A stretch of 56,307 nt of DNA. It comes from JAITWN01 sp034002745 (GTDB taxonomy: Bacteria; Pseudomonadota; Gammaproteobacteria; SZUA-140). The stretch covers positions 1 to 56,307 of the forward strand of contig JAVEZY010000014.1 in assembly GCA_034002745.1 (NCBI GenBank), written 5' to 3'. Position 1 is the first letter of the stretch. Every line of letters begins with the position of its first letter. The notes beneath the pieces are model-generated. The model saw nothing but the letters and a program-made list of their open reading frames with translations, was not told the origin of the DNA and did no database searches. Made by a program: the position numbers and the translations under genes. Positions 17,565 through 25,794 of this stretch are shown in pieces.

Positions 17565-17831
17565 TCAGGATTGCATCGCCTTGAGCTGGCGGTTCATCCG
17601 GCTCTTCTGGCGGGCGGCCTTGTTCTTGTGGATGATGCCCTTGCGCGCCATGCGGTCGAGTTCGGGCACGGCGGCCTTGTAGGCGGTTTCGGCCTGGGCC
17701 TTTTCGCCACCGGCGAGCGCCTTGACGACCTTCTTGCAGGCGGTGCGCATGGCAGAGCGCATGGAGGTGTTTTGCAGCCGGTTCTTTTCGGCCTGCCGAA
17801 TGCGCTTTCTGGCTTGTGCTGTGTTTGCCAA
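17565..17831 (-). CDS. rpsT: 30S ribosomal protein S20
   Basis: 88 aa. ANTAQARKRIRQAEKNR and NKAARQKSRMNRQLKA are S20 landmarks. The start is TTG with GGGAG seven to eight bases upstream; no ATG fits. E. coli rpsT also begins with UUG, and the weak start there is part of its translational autoregulation, so the same control is likely. Its sigma-70 promoter overlaps that of murJ. Confidence 0.95.
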   Translation of the reverse strand: MANTAQARKRIRQAEKNRLQNTSMRSAMRTACKKVVKALAGGEKAQAETAYKAAVPELDRMARKGIIHKNKAARQKSRMNRQLKAMQS

Positions 17832-17873
17832 GACGGAACTCCCGTACTGTGATCCTGGTTGCGAAGGCGGACA

Positions 17874-17902
17874 ACTATGCAGTTCTTTGTCCTTTTTGTC
17901 AA
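17874..17902 (-). promoter_or_regulatory. Sigma-70 promoter for rpsT
   Basis: On the minus strand TTGACA (17902-17897)-N17-CATAGT (17879-17874). The -35 hexamer is perfect. Predicted start is near 17867, giving a leader of about 36 bases. Confidence 0.7.
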
Positions 17903-17923
17903 TCGCGGGCCTTGTAATACAAT
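17896..17923 (+). promoter_or_regulatory. Sigma-70 promoter for murJ operon
   Basis: TTGTCA (17896-17901)-N16-TACAAT (17918-17923). Its -35 hexamer overlaps the -35 of the opposing rpsT promoter in five of six positions, so the two polymerases should compete. Confidence 0.6.
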
Positions 17924-17958
17924 CTGCTCCGATCTCATCTGACGAGCGCCGCCCTGAC

Positions 17959-19542
17959 TTGAACACCGGATCCCGCCTCAGCGGCCTGCTGCGCTCCACT
18001 GCCGTCGTCAGCGGAATGACCTTCCTGTCGCGGGTGCTGGGTCTGGTCCGTGACATCGTCATCGCGCGCGTTTTCGGTGCCGGTACGGGCGCGGACGCCT
18101 TTTTCGTCGCTTTCCGTATTCCGAACTTCCTGCGCCGGCTGTTCGCCGAAGGGGCTTTCTCGCAGGCCTTCGTTCCGGTGCTCGCCGATTATCGGACGAA
18201 TCGCGCCCAGGACGAGGTCCGTGACCTCATCGACCATACCGTGGGCGCCCTTGGTGCCGCACTGCTGCTGGTCACGGTCATCGGCGTGCTCGTGGCCCCG
18301 GTGCTGGTGATGATCTTCGCGCCCGGCTTCGTCGGCGATGGTGACAAGTTCGAGCTCACCGTGGACATGCTGCGCCTCACCTTCCCCTATATATTCTTCA
18401 TTTCCCTGACCGCGCTGGCGGGCGGCATTCTCAATGCCTGGGGCCGCTTCGGCGTGCCGGCGTTCACGCCGGTGCTGCTCAATCTGTCCATGATCGGCGC
18501 GGCGGTGTGGCTGGCGCCCCGGCTGGAGGAGCCGGTGACCGCCCTTGCCTGGGGTGTGCTGCTTGCGGGCCTGCTGCAGCTCGCGTTTCAGCTCCCGTTC
18601 CTTGCCCGTCTGCGCATGCTGCCGCGGCCGCGGCTGCGGCGTGCGCACGCGGGGGTGCGTCGTATCGGCAGCCTGATGCTGCCCGGCATCTTCGGCTCCT
18701 CGGTGGCCCAGATCAATCTGCTCATCGATACCCTGATCGCTTCCTTCCTGGTCACCGGCAGCGTGAGCTGGCTCTATTATTCCGATCGCTTGGTCGAGTT
18801 CCCACTCGGCGTGTTTGGGGTTGCACTGGCCACCGTCATCCTGCCGCGACTGTCGCAACAGCACGCCGCCACCGACCCGGCGGCGCATGCGCGCACCGTG
18901 GACTGGGCGCTGCGCATGACCGTGCTGGTGGCCGCGCCGGCCACCTTCGCGCTCATCCTGCTCGCTGGCCCCATGCTGGTGACGCTGTTCCACTACGGCG
19001 AGTTCGATGCCGGCGACGTCGCCATGTCGCGCCTCAGCCTGATGGCGTATGCGTTGGGTCTCACCGGTTTCATTCTGGTCAAGGTGCTGGCGGCGGCCTT
19101 CTTTTCCCGCCAGGACATGCGCACGCCGGTACGCATCGCGATCATCGCGATGGTCGCCAACATGGTGCTCAACGTCGCTTTCGTCGCGCCGATGGTGATG
19201 CTGGACATTCCAGGCCCCCATGCCGGGCTGGCCGTGGCCACCGCGCTCGCATCCTTCCTCAATGCCGCGCTGCTGTACCGCGGACTCAGGAAGAGTGGAT
19301 TTTCTCCGCATGCCGGCTGGGGGGCGTTCGGCTTGCGCATCCTGGCCGGCTGCCTCGTCATGGGCGCGGTGCTGGTGCCATTGGCCGGGGATCTCGGCAT
19401 CTGGCTCGACGCCGGATGGCAGTCGCGCGCAAGCCGGCTCGCGCTATGCGTTGCCGCGGGAGCGCTGGCCTATTTCGCCGCCCTGTGGCTCATGGGCATG
19501 CGCTGGCGCCATTGCGCGGTTCCCGCGGGGCCGTCGTCCTGA
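17959..19542 (+). CDS. murJ: Lipid II flippase MurJ
   Basis: 527-aa inner-membrane protein with about 14 helices that exports lipid II for peptidoglycan synthesis. FLSRVLGLVRDIVIARVFG near the N-terminus and RIPNFLRRLFAEGAFSQAFVPV are MurJ signatures; ASFLVTGSVSWLYYSDRLVEFPLGVFG follows. The start chosen is a TTG at the point where family similarity begins and 29 bases after the predicted transcription start. The frame is open further upstream but would run antisense through rpsT. The TTG assignment is moderately sure, the gene itself very sure. Confidence 0.93.
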   Translation: MNTGSRLSGLLRSTAVVSGMTFLSRVLGLVRDIVIARVFGAGTGADAFFVAFRIPNFLRRLFAEGAFSQAFVPVLADYRTNRAQDEVRDLIDHTVGALGAALLLVTVIGVLVAPVLVMIFAPGFVGDGDKFELTVDMLRLTFPYIFFISLTALAGGILNAWGRFGVPAFTPVLLNLSMIGAAVWLAPRLEEPVTALAWGVLLAGLLQLAFQLPFLARLRMLPRPRLRRAHAGVRRIGSLMLPGIFGSSVAQINLLIDTLIASFLVTGSVSWLYYSDRLVEFPLGVFGVALATVILPRLSQQHAATDPAAHARTVDWALRMTVLVAAPATFALILLAGPMLVTLFHYGEFDAGDVAMSRLSLMAYALGLTGFILVKVLAAAFFSRQDMRTPVRIAIIAMVANMVLNVAFVAPMVMLDIPGPHAGLAVATALASFLNAALLYRGLRKSGFSPHAGWGAFGLRILAGCLVMGAVLVPLAGDLGIWLDAGWQSRASRLALCVAAGALAYFAALWLMGMRWRHCAVPAGPSS

Positions 19543-19592
19543 AGCCAGCCGCGGCATAAAATCCTGTATCATGCTCGCTTTGGCGACACCTG

Positions 19593-20582
19593 ATGGAACT
19601 GATCAGAGGACATTACAATCTGCGGCCCCGCCATCGCGGCTGCGTTGCGACCATCGGCAATTTCGATGGCCTGCATCTCGGACACCAGGCCATTCTCGCC
19701 CGGCTGGCGGACAAGGCGCGGGAGTATGCGCTGCCCTCGACGGTGATCACCTTCGAGCCGCATCCGCAGGAATATTTCCATCCGGGCGACCGGCCGACGC
19801 GCCTGACCTCGTTTCGGGAGAAGCTCGAAGTGCTCGCGGGCCTGCCGATCGACCGGGTGCTGTGCCTGCCCTTCAACCGCGGACTGGCGGAAATGCACGC
19901 AGCGTCGTTCATCGATCGCGTGCTGGTCGGCGGGCTCGGCATCCGCTACCTGGTCGTGGGCGATGATTTCCGTTTCGGCCGCCAGCGTCAGGGCGACATC
20001 GCCATGCTGCGCGCGGCGGGCGAGCGCAATGGATTCGACGTGCTGGCGATGGAAGCGCTCGAGCAGGAAGGCGGGCGCATCAGCAGCACGCGCATCCGCG
20101 AGGCGCTGCGCCGCGGTGATCTGCCGGAAGCCGCGCATCTGCTCGGCCGTCCGTACCGTCTGGCCGGACCGGTCGTCTCCGGCGACCGGCGCGGACGCCG
20201 GCTGGGGTTCCCGACCGCGAATGTGCATCTGCAGCGTCGCGCCTTCGCGCGCGGCGCCGAGCCGCACCCGGCGCCGCTGGCGGGGGTGTTCGCCGTACAG
20301 GTGTATGGCATCGGTTCTGACCCGATGCCGGGTGTTGCGAATATCGGCACCCGGCCGACCGTGGACGGCACCCGGTGCGTGCTCGAAGTCCATGTGTTCG
20401 ACTTCGAGGGCAATCTCTACGGGCGTCACCTGCAGGTCGAATTCCACGTCCGCCTGCGCGAGGAGCGCCGCTTCCCCGACGTCATAGCGCTCGCGCGCCA
20501 GATCGCCGCGGATGCGGAAGCCGCGCGCGACTGGTTCGAGGGGAGCGCCCCTGGGGACGCTCCCCTTCCTAGCAAGAGATAG
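19593..20582 (+). CDS. ribF: Bifunctional riboflavin kinase/FAD synthetase
   Basis: 329 aa. The N-terminal FMN adenylyltransferase part has GNFDGLHLGHQ and the ISSTRIREAL motif. The C-terminal riboflavin kinase part has GDRRGRRLGFPTAN and the catalytic-region TRCVLEVHVFDFEGNLYG. It produces FMN and FAD. It follows murJ at 50 bases and precedes ileS by five bases, the usual operon order. Confidence 0.95.
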   Translation: MELIRGHYNLRPRHRGCVATIGNFDGLHLGHQAILARLADKAREYALPSTVITFEPHPQEYFHPGDRPTRLTSFREKLEVLAGLPIDRVLCLPFNRGLAEMHAASFIDRVLVGGLGIRYLVVGDDFRFGRQRQGDIAMLRAAGERNGFDVLAMEALEQEGGRISSTRIREALRRGDLPEAAHLLGRPYRLAGPVVSGDRRGRRLGFPTANVHLQRRAFARGAEPHPAPLAGVFAVQVYGIGSDPMPGVANIGTRPTVDGTRCVLEVHVFDFEGNLYGRHLQVEFHVRLREERRFPDVIALARQIAADAEAARDWFEGSAPGDAPLPSKR

Positions 20583-20587
20583 AACGA

Positions 20588-23440
20588 ATGGCTGATTACA
20601 AGGACACGCTTAACCTGCCGAAGACCGCGTTCGCGATGAAGGGCAACCTTGCCCAGCGTGAACCGGAGTTCCTGCAGCGCTGGAACGAAATGGATCTGTA
20701 TCGCCGTCTGCGCGAGGCGCGCAAGGGACGTCCACGCTTCGTGCTTCACGATGGGCCGCCCTATGCCAACGGCGAGATCCACATCGGGCATGCGGTCAAC
20801 AAGATCCTCAAGGACATGATCGTGAAGTCGCGTTCGCTCGAAGGCTACGACGCCCCCTATGTCCCGGGTTGGGACTGCCATGGACTGCCGATCGAGCTCA
20901 ACGTCGAGAAGCGGGTCGGCAAGCCGGGCCAGAAGGTCGATGCGCGCGGCTTCCGCGCCGCCTGCCGTGAGTACGCGCACAAGCAGATCGAGCGCCAGCG
21001 CAGCGATTTCCGCCGTCTCGGCGTGCTCGGCGACTGGGACCGCCCCTATCTGACCATGGATTTCCGCTTCGAGGCGGACATCATCCGTGCACTGGGGCGG
21101 ATCGCCGCTGCAGGTCACCTCTATCGTGGCTTCAAGCCGGTGCACTGGTGCGCCGACTGCGGTTCCGCGCTGGCGGAGGCCGAGGTCGAGTATGAGGATC
21201 GCACCTCGCCCGCCATCGACGTGCGTTTCGAACTGCTCGACGAGGAAGCGCTGTTCCAGCGCTGCCGTCATGTCACCGATTTTCGCGGCCACGGGCCGAT
21301 CTCGGTGCCGATCTGGACCACCACGCCATGGACGCTGCCCGCCAACCAGGCGGTGGCGCTCAACCCCGAGTTCGAATATGCGCTGGCGCAGTGCGAAACG
21401 GCGCGCGGGGAGGAACGCCTGCTGATCGCCTCGCGTCTGCTCGAGGAGGTTCTGGCGCGCTATGGCGTGGAGGAGCATCAGATCATCGCTTATGTCGATG
21501 GTCGTGAACTCGAAGGCATACGGCTGCGTCATCCGTTCTACGAGCGCGAAGTGCCGGTCATTGTCGGCGATCATGTCACCGCCGATGCCGGTACCGGCGC
21601 GGTCCACACCGCGCCCGGACACGGTCAGGAAGACTATGTGGCGGGTTCGCGCTACGGCCTCGACGTCGACAATCCGGTCGATGATCGCGGACGCTTTTTC
21701 CCTGATACGCCGCTCGTCGGCGGGCAGCATGTGTTCGACGCCAACGATCACATCATCGAACTGCTCAAGGCGAAGGGCGCCCTGCTGCACGTCACGGCGC
21801 TGCGCCACAGCTATCCGCACTGCTGGCGGCACAAGACGCCGATCATTTTCCGCGCCACGCCGCAGTGGTTCATCGGCATGGAACGCAACGGACTGCGGGC
21901 GCAGGCGCTGGACGCCATCGCCACGGTCGATTGGGTCCCGGGATGGGGGCGGGCGCGTATCGAAGGCATGGTGAGCAACCGGCCGGACTGGTGCGTGTCG
22001 CGCCAGCGGACCTGGGGCGTGCCCATCGCCGTGTTCGTGCATCGCCGCAGCGGCGAACTTCACCCGCGCACGCCCGAGTTGATCGAAGAAGTCGCGCGGC
22101 GCGTCGAGCAGGGCGGCGTGGACGCCTGGTATGAGCTGGATGCCCGCGAGCTGCTGGGCGCCGACGCGGACGATTACGACAAGGTCGAGAACATCCTCGA
22201 CGTCTGGTTTGACTCGGGCGTGACTCATTTCTGCGTGCTCGGCGGCCGCGGCGACTGGGAGCTGCCGTTCCCGGCCGATCTGTATCTGGAAGGTTCGGAT
22301 CAGCATCGCGGCTGGTTCCAGTCCTCGCTGCTGAGTTCCGTCGCCATGAACGAAGTCGCGCCGTATCGCACGGTCCTCACCCACGGTTTCACCGTCGACG
22401 CCCAGGGCCGGAAGATGTCGAAGTCGCTGGGCAACGTCATCGCGCCGCAGAAAGTGGTCAACGCGCTCGGCGCGGACACCCTGCGCCTGTGGGTCGCCGC
22501 CACTGATTATCGCGGAGAAATGAGCGTCTCCGACGAGATCCTGCGGCGGATGACCGATGCCTATCGCCGCATCCGCAACACGGCGCGCTTCCTGCTCGCC
22601 AATCTCGACGGTTTCGATCCCGCAAGCGACAGTGTCGCCTGGAACGACATGGTCGATCTCGATCGCTGGATCCTGCTGCGTGCCTCGGTGCTGCAGCGGC
22701 AGGTGCGCGCGGCCTATGCCGAGTACGAGTTCCATCAGGTGTACCAGCGCGTGCACAACTTCTGCGCGGTCGAACTGGGTGCGTTCTATCTCGACATCAT
22801 CAAGGATCGGCAGTACACCTGCCGCGCCGACAGCCTCGCCCGGCGCTCGGCGCAGACGGCGATGCATCGGGTGGTCGAGGCGCTGGCGCGCTGGATCGCC
22901 CCGGTGCTCAGCTTCACCGCCGAAGACATCTGGGATCACATCCCCGGCGCGCGGGAGGAATCGGTGTTCCTGGCCGAGTGGCAGGCGCTGCCCGGTGATG
23001 CCTGGCTCGATTCGCCCGCGGGAGAGACGACGCTGCGCACCTGGTCGCAGCTGATGGATCTGCGCGAAATCACCGGCCGGGAGCTCGAGAAGCTGCGCGT
23101 CGCCGGCGAGATCGGCGCCTCGCTCGATGCGGAGATCGACCTGTACTGCGAGGATGATCTGTACCGGATCCTCGACGCGCTGGACGATGAATTGCGCTTC
23201 GCCCTCATCACCTCCTATGCACGCATTCATCGGGCCGATGAACGTCCGGCGCAAGCGGTCGCGGGGACGCTCGATGGAGGCGGTACGGTATGGACCCTGG
23301 TGGCGGCTTCGGCGCACGCCAAGTGCGGGCGCTGCTGGCACCGGCGCGAGGATGTGGGCAGCCATGCCGGGCATCCGGAACTCTGCGGCCGCTGCGCGGA
23401 CAATGTGGCCGGTGCCGGAGAGGTGCGTCGGCATGCCTGA
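20588..23440 (+). CDS. ileS: Isoleucyl-tRNA synthetase
   Basis: 950-aa class I synthetase. HIGH motif in GEIHIGHAVNK, CP1 editing domain with TTPWTLPANQA and DAGTGAVHTAPGHG, KMSKS in GRKMSKSLGN. The C-terminal zinc site has four Cys (CGRCWHRRED...CGRCADN), as in the E. coli type. The TGA overlaps the start of lspA. A 1002-codon frame on the opposite strand is only a shadow of codon bias. Confidence 0.97.
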   Translation: MADYKDTLNLPKTAFAMKGNLAQREPEFLQRWNEMDLYRRLREARKGRPRFVLHDGPPYANGEIHIGHAVNKILKDMIVKSRSLEGYDAPYVPGWDCHGLPIELNVEKRVGKPGQKVDARGFRAACREYAHKQIERQRSDFRRLGVLGDWDRPYLTMDFRFEADIIRALGRIAAAGHLYRGFKPVHWCADCGSALAEAEVEYEDRTSPAIDVRFELLDEEALFQRCRHVTDFRGHGPISVPIWTTTPWTLPANQAVALNPEFEYALAQCETARGEERLLIASRLLEEVLARYGVEEHQIIAYVDGRELEGIRLRHPFYEREVPVIVGDHVTADAGTGAVHTAPGHGQEDYVAGSRYGLDVDNPVDDRGRFFPDTPLVGGQHVFDANDHIIELLKAKGALLHVTALRHSYPHCWRHKTPIIFRATPQWFIGMERNGLRAQALDAIATVDWVPGWGRARIEGMVSNRPDWCVSRQRTWGVPIAVFVHRRSGELHPRTPELIEEVARRVEQGGVDAWYELDARELLGADADDYDKVENILDVWFDSGVTHFCVLGGRGDWELPFPADLYLEGSDQHRGWFQSSLLSSVAMNEVAPYRTVLTHGFTVDAQGRKMSKSLGNVIAPQKVVNALGADTLRLWVAATDYRGEMSVSDEILRRMTDAYRRIRNTARFLLANLDGFDPASDSVAWNDMVDLDRWILLRASVLQRQVRAAYAEYEFHQVYQRVHNFCAVELGAFYLDIIKDRQYTCRADSLARRSAQTAMHRVVEALARWIAPVLSFTAEDIWDHIPGAREESVFLAEWQALPGDAWLDSPAGETTLRTWSQLMDLREITGRELEKLRVAGEIGASLDAEIDLYCEDDLYRILDALDDELRFALITSYARIHRADERPAQAVAGTLDGGGTVWTLVAASAHAKCGRCWHRREDVGSHAGHPELCGRCADNVAGAGEVRRHA

Positions 23441-23954
23441 GCGTGAAGTGATGGCTGTCCCCGCGCGCTGGCGGGACAGTGGCCTTTGCTGGCTGTGGCT
23501 GTCGACGCTGGTCCTGGTGCTCGATCAGGCGAGCAAGCTGTGGGCCGATGCCGCGCTCCAACTCTATCAGCGCGTCGAGCTGCTGCCCGGGATCAATCTC
23601 ACGCTGGTCTACAATCGTGGCGCGGCCTTCAGCCTGTTGAGCGACGCCGCCGGCTGGCAGCGCTGGCTCTTCGCCATCTTCGCCCTCATCATCAGCGTGG
23701 TCATTCTGGTATGGCTGCGCCGGGTGGTGCGCGGCGACAGATTGCAGGCGGGCGGCCTGGCGCTGGTGCTCGGCGGCGCGATCGGTAACGTCTGGGATCG
23801 ACTCGTGCACGGTCACGTGATCGATTTCATCGATGTCCACTACCGCGACTGGCACTGGCCGGCGTTCAATATCGCCGATTCGGCGATCACGGTGGGCGTC
23901 GTGCTGCTCCTTGCCGAAACGCTCTTCGTCCGCCGCGAACCCGCTCCGGGCTGA
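23433..23954 (+). CDS. lspA: Lipoprotein signal peptidase (signal peptidase II)
   Basis: 173-aa inner-membrane aspartyl protease that removes lipoprotein signal peptides. Four hydrophobic helices, NRGAAFS, GGAIGNVWDRL and the catalytic aspartates in HVIDFID and FNIADSAI are all present. The start overlaps the ileS stop by eight bases; a second ATG at 23451 is an alternative. An obvious client, the lipoprotein at 43806, is in this window. Confidence 0.95.
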   Translation: MPEREVMAVPARWRDSGLCWLWLSTLVLVLDQASKLWADAALQLYQRVELLPGINLTLVYNRGAAFSLLSDAAGWQRWLFAIFALIISVVILVWLRRVVRGDRLQAGGLALVLGGAIGNVWDRLVHGHVIDFIDVHYRDWHWPAFNIADSAITVGVVLLLAETLFVRREPAPG

Positions 23955-24001
23955 CGGTGTATACTGGCGTTCTCGCCCAACGATCGACGACGCTATCCGA
24001 A

Positions 24002-24946
24002 ATGCAGGTCATACTCGCCAATCCCCGGGGTTTCTGCGCTGGTGTGGAGCGCGCCATCGAGATCGTCGAGCGCGCCATCGAGATCCATGGGGCGCCGGTC
24101 TACGTGCGGCACGAGGTGGTGCACAACAAGTTCGTGGTGCAGAACCTGCGCGAGCGGGGCGCGGTCTTCGTCGAAGAGCTGGACGAAGTTCCTGAAGGCG
24201 CGATCGTGGTCTTTTCCGCCCATGGCGTTTCGACCGCCGTGTGGGCCGATGCGGAGCAGCGCGGCTTGCGGGTCTTCGACGCCACCTGTCCGCTGGTGAC
24301 CAAGGTGCACGTTGAAGTGGTGCGCCATTCTCGCGCCGGACGCGAGTGCATCCTCATCGGCCACGCCGGACACCCGGAAGTGGAGGGTACCCTGGGCCAG
24401 TACACCGCGCAGGAGCGCAGCCGGATCTATCTGGTGGAGTCGGCCGCCGACGCCGCCAGCGTCCAGGTGATGGATCCCGCCAACCTCGCCTTCGTCACCC
24501 AGACCACCCTGTCGATCGACGATACGGCTGAAATCATCTCGGTGCTGCGTCGCCGCTTCCCCGACATCGTCGGACCGCGCAAGGACGACATCTGCTACGC
24601 AACCCAGAATCGCCAGGACGCGGTCAAGGTGCTCGCCGGTTCATGCGACCTCGTGCTGGTGGTCGGTTCGCGCAACAGTTCCAATTCGAACCGCCTGCGC
24701 GAGATCTCGGAAAAGAGCGGTGTCGAGGCTCACCTGATCGACAACGCCGGCGAGATCGATCCGGCCTGGCTCGAAGGACGGCAGACGGTCGGCGTCACCG
24801 CCGGCGCATCGGTGCCGGAAGTGCTGGTGCAGGAAGTGATCGCGCGGCTGCGCGAACTCGGCGCCAGCGCGGTGGAGAATCTGAAAGGCCGCACCGAACA
24901 GATCGTCTTCGCGCTGCCACGGGAATTGCAGGGAAGCGGCAAGTAA
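24002..24946 (+). CDS. ispH: 4-hydroxy-3-methylbut-2-enyl diphosphate reductase
   Basis: 314-aa Fe-S enzyme, last step of the MEP isoprenoid pathway. The three cluster cysteines are in NPRGFCAGV, FDATCPLV and AGSCDLVLVVGS. The start MQVILANPRGF matches the family; an upstream ATG would add 15 non-family residues. Only 47 bases separate it from lspA. The fkpB peptidyl-prolyl isomerase gene often found between the two in gammaproteobacteria is absent. Confidence 0.96.
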   Translation: MQVILANPRGFCAGVERAIEIVERAIEIHGAPVYVRHEVVHNKFVVQNLRERGAVFVEELDEVPEGAIVVFSAHGVSTAVWADAEQRGLRVFDATCPLVTKVHVEVVRHSRAGRECILIGHAGHPEVEGTLGQYTAQERSRIYLVESAADAASVQVMDPANLAFVTQTTLSIDDTAEIISVLRRRFPDIVGPRKDDICYATQNRQDAVKVLAGSCDLVLVVGSRNSSNSNRLREISEKSGVEAHLIDNAGEIDPAWLEGRQTVGVTAGASVPEVLVQEVIARLRELGASAVENLKGRTEQIVFALPRELQGSGK

Positions 24947-24990
24947 AAGGTAGCTGGAGAGACGAAAGAGCAAGGAATGCGCAGGCAATC

Positions 24991-25002
24991 GGGGTCTGAC
25001 CC
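24991..25002. repeat. GGGGTCTGACCC repeat copy
   Basis: One copy of the dispersed repeat between the convergent ispH and pilE genes. No clear T-tailed terminator is seen in this 96-base gap. Confidence 0.65.
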
Positions 25003-25042
25003 TCTCGCGCAAACCGCGCTTCCCTCTTTTCCCTGCGCTTAT

Positions 25043-25456
25043 TCACCACTTGTCCGCAGGCAGCTTTTGCCCTCGCGAATTCAGCGTCAGGTTGCCATCG
25101 TGGGACTGGGCGCTGCCTGCCGTTGCCGTCAGCTGCACGCAGCTGGTGATGACGCTGCCGCCGCAGGCCGCGGCGCTCAGCGTGTAGAAGCCTTCGGCCG
25201 AGGCGGTCGATACGCCGAGATCGCTCAGATCCGTGGTGTAGGTGTTGCGCTCGGTGAAGAAGCGCTCCTGTCGCGTCATCAGGTCCATCAGCGCCGCGTG
25301 GCCGTCGCTGCGCCGCGCTTTGGTGACGCTGTCGGTGTAGGCCGGAATCGCGATCATCGCCAGGATGCCGATCAGGCTGATGACGATCACCAGTTCGACC
25401 AGGGTGAATCCCTGACTGCGCGAATGGTTTGTGTATGCGCTGGCTGTTCTTTTCAT
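25043..25456 (-). CDS. pilE: Type IV minor pilin PilE
   Basis: 137-aa prepilin. Class III signal SRSQG-FTLVELVIVISLIGILAM, cleaved after Gly with Glu at +5, followed by the conserved IPAYTDSVTKARRSDG. The globular part has two Cys (ACGG, TSCV) likely forming the C-terminal disulfide loop. Last gene of the minor-pilin operon, as in Pseudomonas. It is incorporated at the pilus tip complex with PilY1/PilX/PilW/PilV/FimT. Confidence 0.9.
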   Translation of the reverse strand: MKRTASAYTNHSRSQGFTLVELVIVISLIGILAMIAIPAYTDSVTKARRSDGHAALMDLMTRQERFFTERNTYTTDLSDLGVSTASAEGFYTLSAAACGGSVITSCVQLTATAGSAQSHDGNLTLNSRGQKLPADKW

Positions 25457-25466
25457 TGTGCCGTCC

Positions 25467-25784
25467 TCACTGCGCCGCTTGCGGCATGACCCAGATTTCC
25501 TGGACCGGTCTGTCGGGGTCCAGGCTCGTAATCCCCACCCTCATGCCGCGCCGCAGGGATCGTGCGGTTTGGACGCCGTGCGTCGTGCGGACGCGCAGTG
25601 CTGGACTGAAGCCGAGCGGCTGTTCATCGATCACCAGAGTCCCGCTCCCGTGATCGATCTCCGCCACCGAACCGAAGAGCTCATATTGGTTCGGATACCA
25701 GGAAGGCTGTTCCTGCGCGGCCGCGGGCGCCAGCCACAGAGCGCCAAGCAGGCCCAGAGTCAGGATGGATCTGTGCACGATCAT
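25467..25784 (-). CDS. PilY2-like exported protein
   Basis: 105 aa with a signal peptide ending near PAAA-QE. The mature part (FGSVAEIDHGSGTLVIDEQPL, then a basic RSLRRGMRVGITS) looks like a small beta-fold protein. The call rests mainly on position: Pseudomonas pilY2 lies between pilY1 and pilE, exactly as here. Its role in pilus assembly is poorly defined. It overlaps neither neighbour, with gaps of ten bases on each side. Confidence 0.6.
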   Translation of the reverse strand: MIVHRSILTLGLLGALWLAPAAAQEQPSWYPNQYELFGSVAEIDHGSGTLVIDEQPLGFSPALRVRTTHGVQTARSLRRGMRVGITSLDPDRPVQEIWVMPQAAQ

Positions 25785-25794
25785 GTCTTTCTCC

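Noticed and set aside
17722..17958. N-terminal extension of murJ into rpsT
   Set aside because: The extension is antisense to rpsT, lies upstream of the predicted murJ start of transcription and has no family similarity.
20426..23434. 1002-codon open frame on the minus strand across ileS
   Set aside because: It lies exactly antisense to a canonical isoleucyl-tRNA synthetase; the frame is open only because of G/C-biased codons and its translation is low-complexity with no domain.
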